Positions 5,212 through 13,223 of a DNA stretch of 32,500 nucleotides are shown piece after piece. Both the position numbers and the translations under genes were made by a program. Numbering within the stretch: the first letter of the stretch is position 1; each line of letters begins with the position of its first letter. The DNA is from a virus. The stretch spans positions 1-32,500 of IMG/VR virus record IMGVR_UViG_3300045107_000453. One strand, given 5' to 3'. Under the pieces are notes generated by a model, which was given only the letters and a program-made list of their open reading frames with translations, did not search any database and was not told the origin of the DNA.

Positions 5212-7179
5212 ATGACGATGGACTACGAAGGCGCGCAGGAGATCGAACGGGCGTGGCGTGACGGGATTACTCCCGACCCGCTGCTGACGGTCTCGGAATG
5301 GGCCGATCGCCACCGGATGCTCTCCAGCAAGGCGTCCGCCGAGCCGGGGCGCTGGCGCACCAGCCGCACGCCGTACCTGCGCGAGATCATGGATTGCCTG
5401 TCGCCGACCTCGCCCATCGAGCGCGTGGTGTTCATGAAGGCCGCCCAACTCGGCGCGACCGAGATGGGATCGAACTGGATCGGCTATGTCATCCATCACG
5501 CGCCCGGGCCGATGATGGCCGTCTGGCCGACGGTGGAGATGGCCAAGCGCAACTCCAAGCAGCGCATCGACCCCTTGATCGAGGAGTCGCCGGTGCTCTC
5601 CGAGTTGATCGCACCGGCGCGCTCGCGCGACTCAGGTAACACCATTCTGGCCAAGGAGTTCCGCGGCGGCGTGCTGGTGATGACCGGCGCCAACAGCGCG
5701 GTGGGCCTGCGCTCGATGCCGGTGCGCTACCTGTTTCTCGACGAGGTGGACGGGTATCCGCTGGACGTCGAGGGCGAAGGCGACGCGATCTCGCTGGCCG
5801 AAGCGCGCACCCGGACGTTCGCGCGGCGCAAGATCTTCATCGTCTCGACGCCGACGATCTCGGGCGCGTCGGCCATCGAGCGTGAGTACGAAGCCAGCGA
5901 CCAGCGTCGCTACTTCGTGCCGTGCCCGCATTGCTCGCACCGGCAGTGGCTGCGCTTCGAGCAGTTGCGCTGGGACAAGGGGCAACCGGAAACCGCCGCC
6001 TACATCTGCGAATCGTGCGACACCGCGATTGCCGAGCATCACAAGACCTGGATGCTGGAGCACGGCGAGTGGCGGGCGATGGCCCCAGAGAACGGTGCCA
6101 AGACGGCAGGCTTTCACCTGTCGTCGCTGTACAGCCCGGTGGGCTGGCGCTCGTGGCGCGACATCGCTGCCGCGTGGGAAGCCGCCGTCAACAAGGAGTC
6201 GGGATCGGCCGCCGCGATCAAGACTTTCAAGAACACCGAGCTGGGTGAGACCTGGGTCGAGGAAGGCGAAGCGCCGGACTGGCAACGGCTGGTCGAGCGC
6301 CGCGAGGAGTACCGCATCGGCAGCGTGCCGCAAGGCGGTCTGCTGCTGGTTGGCGGCGCGGACGTGCAGAAGGATCGTATCGAGGTCTCCGTCTGGGCCT
6401 TCGGGCGCGGCAAGGAATCGTGGCTGGTCGAGCACCGCGTGCTGATGGGCGATACCGCACGGGATGCGGTGTGGAAGGCGCTGGCCGCGATGCTGGCCGA
6501 GAACTGGACGCACGCCTCGGGGGTGGCGATGCCGCTGGCGCGCTTCGCACTCGACACCGGCTTTGCCACGCAGGAGGCCTACGCCTTCGTGCGGGCCTGC
6601 CACGATGCGCGCGTGATGGCGGTCAAGGGTGTGCCGCGCGGCGCAGCCCTGATCGGTACACCGACGGCCATCGATGTCTCGCAAGGCGGCAAGAAGCTGC
6701 GCCGGGGCATCAAGGTCTACAGCGTCGCGGTCGGCATCGCCAAGCTGGAGTTCTACAACAACCTGCGCAAGAGCGCGGAGGTGGGCGAGGACGGGTCGAC
6801 CCCGGTGTTTCCGGCCGGGTTTGTCCATCTGCCCAAGATCGACGCCGAGTTCATCCAGCAACTCTGCGCGGAACAACTGATCACCCGCCGCGACCGCAAC
6901 GGCTTCCCGGTGCGCGAGTGGCAAAAGATGCGCGAGCGCAACGAGGCGCTCGACTGCTACGTCTACGCCCGCGCGGCCGCGTCAAGCGCGGGGCTGGACC
7001 GCTTCGAGGAATGCCATTGGCGGGAACTGGAGCGGCAAATCGGGGTCGCGCCCCCACCGGATGCGCCACCGCCCATCCACGACATCGAATTGAACGAGGC
7101 CACCCCCAGCGGTGGCCTCGCTGCTTCTGGAACCCGAAAAACCGGTCGACGCGTCATCCGAAGCCGTTGGCTTCGCTGA
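5212..7179 (+). CDS. Phage terminase large subunit (lambda GpA family)
   Basis: The protein is 655 aa; lambda gpA is 641. It packages phage DNA into the prohead with an N-terminal ATPase and cuts DNA with a C-terminal nuclease. Visible elements are a variant Walker A (KAAQLGATE, 76-84), Walker B (YLFLDEVD, 173-180), a coupling-motif candidate STPT at 213-216, and paired CxxC motifs (CPHC 239-242, CESC 267-270) that probably bind zinc. The nuclease domain starts with an acidic residue in GGADVQKDR (D385). The C-terminus ends in the basic RRVIRSRWLR tail typical of the family. ATG 5212 or ATG 5218 could be the start, both behind GGGGA. A perfect 10-bp hairpin lies within the last 90 bases. Confidence 0.95.
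   Translation: MTMDYEGAQEIERAWRDGITPDPLLTVSEWADRHRMLSSKASAEPGRWRTSRTPYLREIMDCLSPTSPIERVVFMKAAQLGATEMGSNWIGYVIHHAPGPMMAVWPTVEMAKRNSKQRIDPLIEESPVLSELIAPARSRDSGNTILAKEFRGGVLVMTGANSAVGLRSMPVRYLFLDEVDGYPLDVEGEGDAISLAEARTRTFARRKIFIVSTPTISGASAIEREYEASDQRRYFVPCPHCSHRQWLRFEQLRWDKGQPETAAYICESCDTAIAEHHKTWMLEHGEWRAMAPENGAKTAGFHLSSLYSPVGWRSWRDIAAAWEAAVNKESGSAAAIKTFKNTELGETWVEEGEAPDWQRLVERREEYRIGSVPQGGLLLVGGADVQKDRIEVSVWAFGRGKESWLVEHRVLMGDTARDAVWKALAAMLAENWTHASGVAMPLARFALDTGFATQEAYAFVRACHDARVMAVKGVPRGAALIGTPTAIDVSQGGKKLRRGIKVYSVAVGIAKLEFYNNLRKSAEVGEDGSTPVFPAGFVHLPKIDAEFIQQLCAEQLITRRDRNGFPVREWQKMRERNEALDCYVYARAAASSAGLDRFEECHWRELERQIGVAPPPDAPPPIHDIELNEATPSGGLAASGTRKTGRRVIRSRWLR
7095..7120 (+). other. Perfect 10-bp stem-loop within the 3' end of the terminase gene
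   Basis: CGAGGCCACC (7095-7104) pairs exactly with GGTGGCCTCG (7111-7120) around a 6-base loop. The sequence codes for NEATPSGGLA in the terminase tail. No T-run follows, so it is not a standard terminator. It could slow ribosomes, block RNA decay or set the packaging/structural expression ratio. Confidence 0.5.
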
Positions 7180-7209
7180 TGGCCGTCGCCTTCCAACCAA
7201 GGAGAACCC

Positions 7210-7701
7210 ATGAGTCTGGCCACTCGCATCGAAAGCCTGGTCCTGCGCGTCGCGCAGGAGTTCAACGACGTCCGCGCCAAGGCGGGCAATCTCGCCAACC
7301 TCACCACCACCGACAAATCGAATCTGGTCGCGGCCATCAACGAACTGAAGGCCGCCGTGGTGTCCTCGGCAGTGATCGACGACACCCAGGTCGCCACCAC
7401 CAGCACCTATTCGTCGAGCAAGATCGTCACGCTGCTCGATGCGCTCAAAGCGGAAATCTTGGGCGGGGCGGACGCCGCTTACGACACCCTGCTGGAAATC
7501 CAGCAACTGCTGCAAAACGGCACCAGTGGCCTGGATGCGCTGCTGGCCGCCGTCAACAACCGGGTGCGCTTCGATGCCGCGCAGACGCTGACCGCCGCCG
7601 AAGCCGCGCAGGCGCGCAGCAACATCGGGGCCGTCGCAGCCAGTGATGTCGGCAACACCGACACCGACTTTGTCGCGATCTTCGAAGGGGCGCTGCTCTG
7701 A
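7210..7701 (+). CDS. Fibre-like phage structural protein
   Basis: The protein is 163 aa, with AAGGAG six bases before ATG. The N-terminus MSLATRIESL starts an amphipathic helix and is followed by LTTTDKSNLVAAINELK (31-47), a segment I recognise from phage tail-fibre stalks. The C-terminal part contains LTAAEAAQARSNIGA, another common fibre repeat, ending in DTDFVAIFEGALL. The protein is predicted to be trimeric and elongated. Its place between terminase and gpW is unusual for a tail fibre and suggests a head- or neck-attached fibre. The stop overlaps the next start (TGATG), and both proteins share the N-terminal MSLA(T/S)RI motif. Confidence 0.75.
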   Translation: MSLATRIESLVLRVAQEFNDVRAKAGNLANLTTTDKSNLVAAINELKAAVVSSAVIDDTQVATTSTYSSSKIVTLLDALKAEILGGADAAYDTLLEIQQLLQNGTSGLDALLAAVNNRVRFDAAQTLTAAEAAQARSNIGAVAASDVGNTDTDFVAIFEGALL

Positions 7702-8093
7702 TGAGCCTCGCATCGCGCATCAGCGCGTTGGCCAGTCGTGTCGGGCTCGAGGTCAAGGCCAAGATCGACGCCACCTACCCCGGCCTGGCCCGGGCGTGGG
7801 TGTGTTTCGGTTATGTCGGCACGCAGATCGTCGTGCGTTCGTCGCACAACGTGGCCAGCGTGACCCGGACGGCGGCGGGTCGCTACCGCGTGACCTTCGC
7901 GGTTGCCATGCCCGACGCCAACTACTGCTGGACGGCGCTCGCCCGCAGCAGCACCAACAGCGGCACGCAGCGGGTGGCCATCGTGCGCGCCAGTTCCGAC
8001 CTCAAGACGGCCCAGTACGTCGACATCTCCTGCGCCACCACGGCCGCCTCGTTCGACGACTCCTTCGAAATCAATCTCGTAGTGTACCGCTGA
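7701..8093 (+). CDS. Fibre-tip-like phage structural protein
   Basis: The protein is 130 aa; its ATG overlaps the upstream stop by one base. MSLASRISALASRVG at the N-terminus mirrors the upstream protein. The rest, beginning ARAWVCFGYVGTQIVVRSSH and continuing through VTFAVAMPDANYCWTA, resembles the small beta-rich domain found at the ends of many phage tail fibres (pattern AWV.F...V.I..S.NV.S.T....G.Y.V.F...MPDANY). This suggests a receptor- or surface-binding tip. Together with its neighbour it looks like a fibre split over two genes, one stalk and one knob. The assignment rests on recalled motif similarity. Confidence 0.7.
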   Translation: MSLASRISALASRVGLEVKAKIDATYPGLARAWVCFGYVGTQIVVRSSHNVASVTRTAAGRYRVTFAVAMPDANYCWTALARSSTNSGTQRVAIVRASSDLKTAQYVDISCATTAASFDDSFEINLVVYR

Positions 8094-8314
8094 TGGCCTA
8101 CACACAAGCACATCTCGACGCACTGGAAGCGGCGCTGGTCAAAGGCGAAAAGCGCGTGAGCTTCGGCGATAAGACGGTCGAGTACCGCAGCGTCGATGAA
8201 CTCCAGGCCGCGATTCGCGAGGTCAAGCGCGACCTCTTCGAGCAGGCCGCTGCCACCGGTCTGTGGCCCGGTGCGCCGCGCCAGATCCGCATCACCACGC
8301 GCAAGGGGTTCTGA
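8093..8314 (+). CDS. gpW-like head-tail joining protein
   Basis: The protein is 73 aa; lambda gpW is 68. It begins MAYTQAHLDALEAALVKGEK and continues with a beta hairpin (RVSFGDKTVEYRS) and a helix (VDELQAAIREVKRDLFEQ), the alpha-beta-beta-alpha layout of gpW. gpW closes the portal after packaging and prepares the head for tail attachment. In lambda the gene also lies between terminase A and portal B, as here. The ATG overlaps the preceding stop (TGATG), and the stop overlaps the portal ATG in the same way, so expression is tightly coupled. Confidence 0.85.
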   Translation: MAYTQAHLDALEAALVKGEKRVSFGDKTVEYRSVDELQAAIREVKRDLFEQAAATGLWPGAPRQIRITTRKGF

Positions 8315-9825
8315 TGGGCTGGTATTCGAAGATCCGAAGCCTGTTTGGACAGCAACCCGTCCACGAAGCCGCAGGCCGTGGCCGTCGCTCGCTGGCTTGG
8401 ATGCCCGGCAATCCGGGTGCGGTCGCCGCGATGCTGGCTACCAGCGCCGAACTGCGCGTCAAGAGCCGCGACCTGGTGCGCCGCAATGCCTGGGCGCAGG
8501 CCGGTATCGAAGCCTTCGTGGCCAATGCGGTCGGCACCGGCATCAAGCCGCAGAGCCTGTCTGGCGACGAACGCTTCAAGGCCGAGGTGCAGGCGCTGTG
8601 GCGCGATTGGGTCGAGGAAGCCGACGCGGCCGGGCAGACCGACTTCTATGGCCTGCAGGCCCTGGCGTGCAGAGCGATGCTCGAAGGCGGCGAATGCCTG
8701 ATCCGCCTACGGCCACGGCGACCGGAGGACGGATTGGTGGTGCCCTTGCAGCTTCAACTGCTCGAACCTGAGCACCTGCCCATCAGCCTCAACACCGATC
8801 TTCCCTCGGGCAACGTCGTGCGCTCGGGCATCGAGTTCGATGCGCTGGGGCGGCGCGTTGCCTACCACCTGTACCGCTCGCACCCGGAGGACGGGCCGTA
8901 CTTGTCACCGATTGCCCCGATGTCGGGCCAGGGCGGGATGGACACGGTGCGCATCGATGCCCAGGAGATCATTCACCTGTTCCGCGTGCTGCGCCCAGGC
9001 CAGATCCGGGGCGAGCCGTGGCTGTCGCGGGCCCTGGTCAAGCTCAACGAGCTCGACCAGTACGACGACGCCGAGCTGGTGCGCAAGAAGACCGCCGCGA
9101 TGTTCGCGGGTTTCGTGACCCGCCAGAGCCCCGAGGACAACCTGATGGGCGAAGGTGCAGCGGACGCCGACGGGATTGCGCTTGCCGGACTGGAGCCGGG
9201 CACCCTGCAGATCCTGGAGCCGGGGGAGGACATCAAGTTCTCCGATCCGGCCGATGTGGGCGGTTCGTACTCCGAATTCCTGCGCACCCAGTTCCGCGCG
9301 GTGGCCGCCGCCATTGGCATCACCTACGAGCAGTTGACCGGCGACCTGACCGGCGTGAACTACTCGTCCATCCGCGCAGGGATGCTGGAGTTCCGGCGTC
9401 GCTGCGAGATGGTGCAGCACGGCGTGCTGGTGCATCAGATGTGCCGCCCGGTGTGGGCAGCTTGGATGAAGCAAGCGGTGCTCGCCGGGGCCCTGGATGC
9501 CCCGGGCTTCGCTCGAGGCGGGCCAGCCCGTCGTCGCCAGTACCTCGCGGTGAAGTGGATTCCCCAGGGCTGGCAGTGGGTCGATCCCGAGAAGGAATTC
9601 AAGGCGATGTTGCTGGCGATCCGTGCGGGCTTGATGTCCCGTTCGGAAGCCATCTCGGCCTTCGGCTACGACGCGGAGGACGTCGACCGGGAGATCGCCG
9701 CCGACAACCAGCGCGCCGACGACCTCGGTCTGATTTTCGATTCCGATCCACGCCGCACTTCCAAAGATGGCGGCAGCGCCGAGCCCAACTCACAGGCCAC
9801 CGACAGCAACCCGTCGTCCGCCTGA
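8314..9825 (+). CDS. Phage portal protein (lambda gpB family)
   Basis: The protein is 503 aa; lambda gpB is 533. It should form the dodecameric channel at the head vertex through which terminase pumps DNA. Recognisable regions are the basic N-terminus with RDLVRRNAWAQAGIEAFVAN, the QLLEPEHLP block, EIIHLFRVLRPGQIRGEPW in the core, and the GDLTGVNYSSIRAGMLEFRR block. This last block is characteristic of lambda-type portals (ITYEQLTGDLTGVNYSS). The C-terminus has SRSEAISAFGYDAEDVDREI. ATG 8314 overlaps the gpW stop, so this start is chosen over upstream in-frame codons. It is followed by the S49 protease/scaffold gene, the usual lambda order. Confidence 0.95.
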   Translation: MGWYSKIRSLFGQQPVHEAAGRGRRSLAWMPGNPGAVAAMLATSAELRVKSRDLVRRNAWAQAGIEAFVANAVGTGIKPQSLSGDERFKAEVQALWRDWVEEADAAGQTDFYGLQALACRAMLEGGECLIRLRPRRPEDGLVVPLQLQLLEPEHLPISLNTDLPSGNVVRSGIEFDALGRRVAYHLYRSHPEDGPYLSPIAPMSGQGGMDTVRIDAQEIIHLFRVLRPGQIRGEPWLSRALVKLNELDQYDDAELVRKKTAAMFAGFVTRQSPEDNLMGEGAADADGIALAGLEPGTLQILEPGEDIKFSDPADVGGSYSEFLRTQFRAVAAAIGITYEQLTGDLTGVNYSSIRAGMLEFRRRCEMVQHGVLVHQMCRPVWAAWMKQAVLAGALDAPGFARGGPARRRQYLAVKWIPQGWQWVDPEKEFKAMLLAIRAGLMSRSEAISAFGYDAEDVDREIAADNQRADDLGLIFDSDPRRTSKDGGSAEPNSQATDSNPSSA

Positions 9826-9835
9826 AGGAACCACT

Positions 9836-11083
9836 ATGACCCTACTGCCGCATCTGGCGGCGCGCCTCTTTGGCGTGCCGCTGGCTATCCATCGCCCGAA
9901 ACTTGACGTGATCCTGGCCGTGCTCGGCCCCCGGGTCGGCCTTTCCGATCTGGCCGCCGCCCCCAGCTACACGCCGCCCCAGCGTCAAGGCAGCGCCACC
10001 TCCGGATCGCCGCCTGGTGTGGCCGTCATCCCCATCCACGGCACGCTGGTGCGCCGCACCGTGGGGCTGGAGGCTGAGTCGGGGCTGACCAGTTACACGG
10101 GTCTCGCCGCGCAACTGGATGCCGCCATCGGCAATCCAGAGGTGTCGGCCATCCTGCTCGACATCGATTCGCCCGGTGGCGAGTCGGGCGGTGTGTTCGA
10201 TCTGGCCGACCGCATCCGCGCGGCGAGCCAGATCAAGCCGGTCTGGGCCGTGGCCAATGACATGGCCTTCTCGGCCGCCTACGCGCTGGCGTCCGCCGCC
10301 AGCCGGGTGTTCGTCTCGCGCACCGGGGGTGTCGGCTCGATTGGCGTCATTGCGATGCACGTCGACCAGTCCGTCAAGGACGCCAAAGACGGCGTTCGCT
10401 ACACCGCCGTGTTCGCGGGCGACCGCAAGAACGACCTCAACCCGCACGAACCGATCTCCAGCGAAGCCCACTCCTTTCTGAAAGCTGAGGTCAATCGCAT
10501 CTACGACCTGTTCGTCGAGACGGTGGCCCGTCACCGGGGCATTGAGGCCTCCGCCGTGCGCGACACCGAGGCCGGACTGTTCTTCGGGCAGGCGGCCGTC
10601 GCCATGGGCCTTGCCGACGCCGTCGGCACGCTCGACGACGCGCTGGCGCAACTGCTCGCATCCCTTTCCCCCAACCCGACTCCGGTGGCCGTGGCCACGC
10701 GGGCGGGCTTTTTCAGCAACCACCCCAAGGAGTCATTGATGAATGATCGAACCGACCCCGCTGTTCTTGATCGGCCTCTTGCTGATCCTGCTGGCAGTTC
10801 TCCTCAATCGCCCGCCACCACGCTGAGCGTGGCCGACGCCATCGAGATCGCGCAGACCTGCCAGCTGGCTGGCCGCGCCGACCTGATCGCGGGCTTTCTG
10901 GAGGCCAGCACCGCCCCCGCCACGGTGCGAAGTCAGCTCCTCGCCGCGCAAGCCGATGCGTCGCCCGAGATCGTGACGCGCATCGGGCCGGATGCCGCTG
11001 GCGCGTCCGCCGCCAGCAATCCGCTGGTCGATGCGGCCAAGCAACTGGCCGCGAAGTCTGCCGCCCTGAAGAAGGAGATTTGA
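9836..11083 (+). CDS. Head maturation protease, S49 family (lambda gpC-like)
   Basis: The protein is 415 aa, starting at ATG 9836 with AAGGAA before it. Residues ~60-230 are an S49/SppA-type serine peptidase: the substrate-binding strand IPIHGTLV, ILLDIDSPGGESGG at 106-119, the probable nucleophile Ser146 in NDMAFSAAYALASAA, and Lys198 in GDRKNDLNP. The 52-residue Ser-Lys spacing fits the S49 Ser-Lys dyad. The C-terminal ~114 residues (from Met302) are Ala-rich and helical like a capsid scaffold and have their own ribosome binding site. In lambda the C protease and Nu3 scaffold share one frame in this way. The protease would process the prohead and then be cleared. Confidence 0.93.
   Translation: MTLLPHLAARLFGVPLAIHRPKLDVILAVLGPRVGLSDLAAAPSYTPPQRQGSATSGSPPGVAVIPIHGTLVRRTVGLEAESGLTSYTGLAAQLDAAIGNPEVSAILLDIDSPGGESGGVFDLADRIRAASQIKPVWAVANDMAFSAAYALASAASRVFVSRTGGVGSIGVIAMHVDQSVKDAKDGVRYTAVFAGDRKNDLNPHEPISSEAHSFLKAEVNRIYDLFVETVARHRGIEASAVRDTEAGLFFGQAAVAMGLADAVGTLDDALAQLLASLSPNPTPVAVATRAGFFSNHPKESLMNDRTDPAVLDRPLADPAGSSPQSPATTLSVADAIEIAQTCQLAGRADLIAGFLEASTAPATVRSQLLAAQADASPEIVTRIGPDAAGASAASNPLVDAAKQLAAKSAALKKEI
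10739..11083 (+). CDS. Nested in-frame scaffold protein (Nu3-like internal start)
   Basis: Inside the protease gene, AAGGAG at 10727-10732 is followed six bases later by an in-frame ATG at 10739. The product would be 114 aa: MNDRTDPAVLDRPLADPAGS, a linker, then an Ala-rich helical part ending AKQLAAKSAALKKEI. This is the arrangement of lambda C/Nu3, where the scaffold is made from an internal start and the protease carries the same sequence as a capsid-targeting tail. The ribosome binding site is as good as those of neighbouring genes, so separate production is likely but not proven. Confidence 0.7.
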   Translation: MNDRTDPAVLDRPLADPAGSSPQSPATTLSVADAIEIAQTCQLAGRADLIAGFLEASTAPATVRSQLLAAQADASPEIVTRIGPDAAGASAASNPLVDAAKQLAAKSAALKKEI

Positions 11084-11084
11084 C

Positions 11085-11465
11085 ATGCCGACCGTCTTCA
11101 CCGAATCGATGAACCTGGGCGACCTGCTCAAGTTTGAAGCGCCCAACCTGTACTCGCGCGACCGCGTTACCGTGGCCGCAGGTCAGAACCTGCCTCTGGG
11201 CGCCGTCATCGGCGTGGTCACCGCCACGGGCAAGATCAAGCAGCTTGATCCGTCAGCCACCGATGGCTCGCAGGTCGCCGCAGGCGTGCTGCTGCAAGCC
11301 TGCGATGCGACCTTGATCGACCGTGACGACGGCCTCGTCGTCGTGCGCCACGCCATCGTCTCCGACCATGCGCTGCAGTGGCCCGAAGCCATCACCGCCG
11401 CCGAGAAGGTGTCGGCCATTGCCCAGCTCAAGGCGCTGGGTGTCCTCGTCCGTCAAGGAGTCTGA
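11085..11465 (+). CDS. Head decoration protein (lambda gpD-like)
   Basis: The protein is 126 aa; lambda gpD is 110. It starts MPTVFTESMNLGDLLKFEAP and continues with a beta-rich domain: SRDRVTVAAGQNLPLGAVIG, LDPSATDGSQVAAGVLL, and DDGLVVVRHAIVSDHALQW. This fits the HDPD/gpD family that trimerises on the expanded capsid and stabilises it against DNA pressure. It lies one base after the protease/scaffold stop and two bases before the capsid gene, exactly the lambda D-E order. AAGGAG precedes the ATG. Confidence 0.92.
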   Translation: MPTVFTESMNLGDLLKFEAPNLYSRDRVTVAAGQNLPLGAVIGVVTATGKIKQLDPSATDGSQVAAGVLLQACDATLIDRDDGLVVVRHAIVSDHALQWPEAITAAEKVSAIAQLKALGVLVRQGV

Positions 11466-11467
11466 CC

Positions 11468-12478
11468 ATGCAGAACATCTTCGAGAACCCCGCGTTTTCG
11501 ATGTCAGCGCTGACCGCCGCCATCAACATCCTGCCCAACAACTACGACCGTCTGGCCCAGATGGGGCTGTTCGTCGACCGCCCGCAGCGCTTCCGCTCGA
11601 TCATCGTCGAGAAACAGAACAACGTGCTGACCCTGCTGCCGACGATGCCTGTGGGCTCGCCCGGCACCGTCGGTGTTCGCGGCCAGCGCAACGTGCGCTC
11701 GTTCCACATTCCGCACATTCCACACGATGACGTGGTGCTGCCCGAGGAGGTCCAGGGCATCCGCGCTTTCGGCTCGGAGACGGAACTGCAGACGGTGGCG
11801 GGCGTGATGGCGCAGCACCTGCAGACGATGCGTAACAAGCACGCGATCACCCTGGAGCACCTGCGCTTCGGTGCGCTCAAGGGGCTGATCCTCGATGCCG
11901 ACGGCAGCGTGATCTACAACCTGTACGACGAGTTCGGCATCACCCCGAAGACTTTTTCTTGGGACATCGCCGCGCACGACAGCGCGTTCGATGTCGGCAA
12001 GGCCTGCCGCGAGCTGCTGCGCTACATCGAGGACAACCTCATGGGCGAACGGATGACAGGCGTCCATGTGTTCGTGGGCAAGGATTTCTTCGATGCGCTC
12101 ACCGCGCACGACGATGTCATCGCGGCCTACGAGCGCTGGCAGGACGGCCTGGCCCTGCGTTCCGATTTGCGCTCGGGCTTTACCTTCTGCGGCATCACCT
12201 TCGAGGAGCATCGCGGTCGCGCGACCGCGCCCGGTGGCACCGTGCGCCGCTTCGTCGAGGAGGACGAGGGGCACGCCTTCCCGCTCGGCACAATGGACAC
12301 CTTCGCCACCTACTATGCGCCTGCCGACTTCAACGAGACGGCCAACACGATGGCGTTGCCGCTGTACGCCAAGCAGGAGCCGCGCAAGTTCGACCGGGGC
12401 ACCGATTTGCACACACAGGCCAACCCGCTGCCACTGTGCCACCGCCCGCAACTGCTGGTGAAGCTGGAGATCGCGTGA
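11468..12478 (+). CDS. Major capsid protein (lambda gpE family)
   Basis: The protein is 336 aa; lambda gpE is 341. It builds the icosahedral shell with the HK97 fold. Family-typical segments are the N-terminal NPAFSMSALTAAINILP, RSIIVEKQNNVLTLLPT, the E-loop-like HIPHDDVVLPEEVQGIRAFG, LEHLRFGALKGLILDADGS and the C-terminal PRKFDRGTDLHTQANPLPLC. ATG 11468 is chosen because AAGGAG lies 7-8 bases upstream and the decoration gene ends three bases before it. The stop overlaps the next start (TGATG). It would be produced in the largest amount of any protein in this operon. Confidence 0.95.
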   Translation: MQNIFENPAFSMSALTAAINILPNNYDRLAQMGLFVDRPQRFRSIIVEKQNNVLTLLPTMPVGSPGTVGVRGQRNVRSFHIPHIPHDDVVLPEEVQGIRAFGSETELQTVAGVMAQHLQTMRNKHAITLEHLRFGALKGLILDADGSVIYNLYDEFGITPKTFSWDIAAHDSAFDVGKACRELLRYIEDNLMGERMTGVHVFVGKDFFDALTAHDDVIAAYERWQDGLALRSDLRSGFTFCGITFEEHRGRATAPGGTVRRFVEEDEGHAFPLGTMDTFATYYAPADFNETANTMALPLYAKQEPRKFDRGTDLHTQANPLPLCHRPQLLVKLEIA

Positions 12479-12780
12479 TGGGCCTCGTCGAACAGGTCTA
12501 TGCCGCCGCCTTGAGCGCGGGCCTGCTGCGCGATTGCCGGTGGCAGCCTGTCGATGGCTCGCCGCCGCAGACGCACGCGGTCGGCTTCACCGCGCCGGAC
12601 GACACCGTACTCGACGGGCTGGCTATCAACACCGACTACGCGATCACGTATCCGGCTTCGGTGTTCGTGGGTCTGGCTGTACGTGAGCTGGTCGAGATCG
12701 ATGGCGTGATCTATCAGGTGCGCGACGTGCGCGCCATCGGCGACGGCACCGAGCGTCGCGCCTCGCTCTCCCAACTCTGA
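12478..12780 (+). CDS. Head-tail joining protein (FII-like)
   Basis: The protein is 100 aa, with its ATG overlapping the capsid stop by one base. It has a short N-terminal helix and a small beta-barrel-like body: AINTDYAITYPASVFVGLAV, EIDGVIYQVRDVRAIGDG. The strand pattern and place right after the capsid gene fit the lambda gpFII / Gifsy-2 connector family (FII is 117 aa), which adds to the gpW-capped portal and forms the tail attachment surface. Sequence similarity is weak in this family, so the call rests on size, fold pattern and order. Confidence 0.7.
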   Translation: MGLVEQVYAAALSAGLLRDCRWQPVDGSPPQTHAVGFTAPDDTVLDGLAINTDYAITYPASVFVGLAVRELVEIDGVIYQVRDVRAIGDGTERRASLSQL

Positions 12781-12790
12781 GGAACACCCC

Positions 12791-13216
12791 ATGAACTCCG
12801 TCCGCGAGCGCGTCTTGCGGGAGGTCGTCGCACGCCTGTCATCTGCGATTGCCCCGACACCGGTGCTGCGCATGCCTGCCGTGCCGGTCGCCCGCGAGGC
12901 CAGTCCCGCGCTGTTGCTGTTCGTCGATGGCGACCGCATCACTGCCCACGCCAACCACCTGGTCGACCGGCAGATGTCTGTCCGGCTTACCGTGGTGGCA
13001 CGCGGTGCGGATGCCTTCGACATCGCCGACCAGGTGTTGGTCGCCGCGCACGCCGCGCTCTTGACCGATCCGAACCTCGGGGGGCTCGCCATCGCCGTGC
13101 GCGAGATCGACGCCGAGTGGGAGGCCGAGGACGCCGATGCCGGGGCCGTCGCGCTGCCCGCCCTCTACGAAATCCGCTACCGCACCCACGCCATTGATCT
13201 CACCCAAACAGGATGA
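12791..13216 (+). CDS. Tail terminator / minor tail protein U-like
   Basis: The protein is 141 aa, with GAGGAA before ATG 12791. It starts with a long amphipathic helix (MNSVRERVLREVVARLSSAI), followed by ALLLFVDGDRI, a strand-rich core with RLTVVARGADAFDIADQVLV, and a closing segment ALPALYEIRYRTHAIDLTQ. The helix-strand-helix-strand layout with a terminal YEIRYRT strand matches phage tail-terminator proteins (lambda gpU, 131 aa), which cap the tail tube at the head-proximal end. It sits between the head-tail joining gene and the tail tube gene, as expected for that role. Confidence 0.72.
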   Translation: MNSVRERVLREVVARLSSAIAPTPVLRMPAVPVAREASPALLLFVDGDRITAHANHLVDRQMSVRLTVVARGADAFDIADQVLVAAHAALLTDPNLGGLAIAVREIDAEWEAEDADAGAVALPALYEIRYRTHAIDLTQTG

Positions 13217-13223
13217 ATCTGAC

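Noticed and set aside
5632-6924. Long minus-strand open frame (about 430 codons) opposite the large terminase
   Set aside because: It overlaps a well-supported GpA gene over its whole length. The product is low in recognisable motifs and rich in Arg, His and Ala, typical of antisense frames at high GC.
9842-10723. Minus-strand open frame opposite the head protease
   Set aside because: It is fully antisense to the S49 protease domain with its conserved Ser and Lys. There is no ribosome binding site or family similarity.
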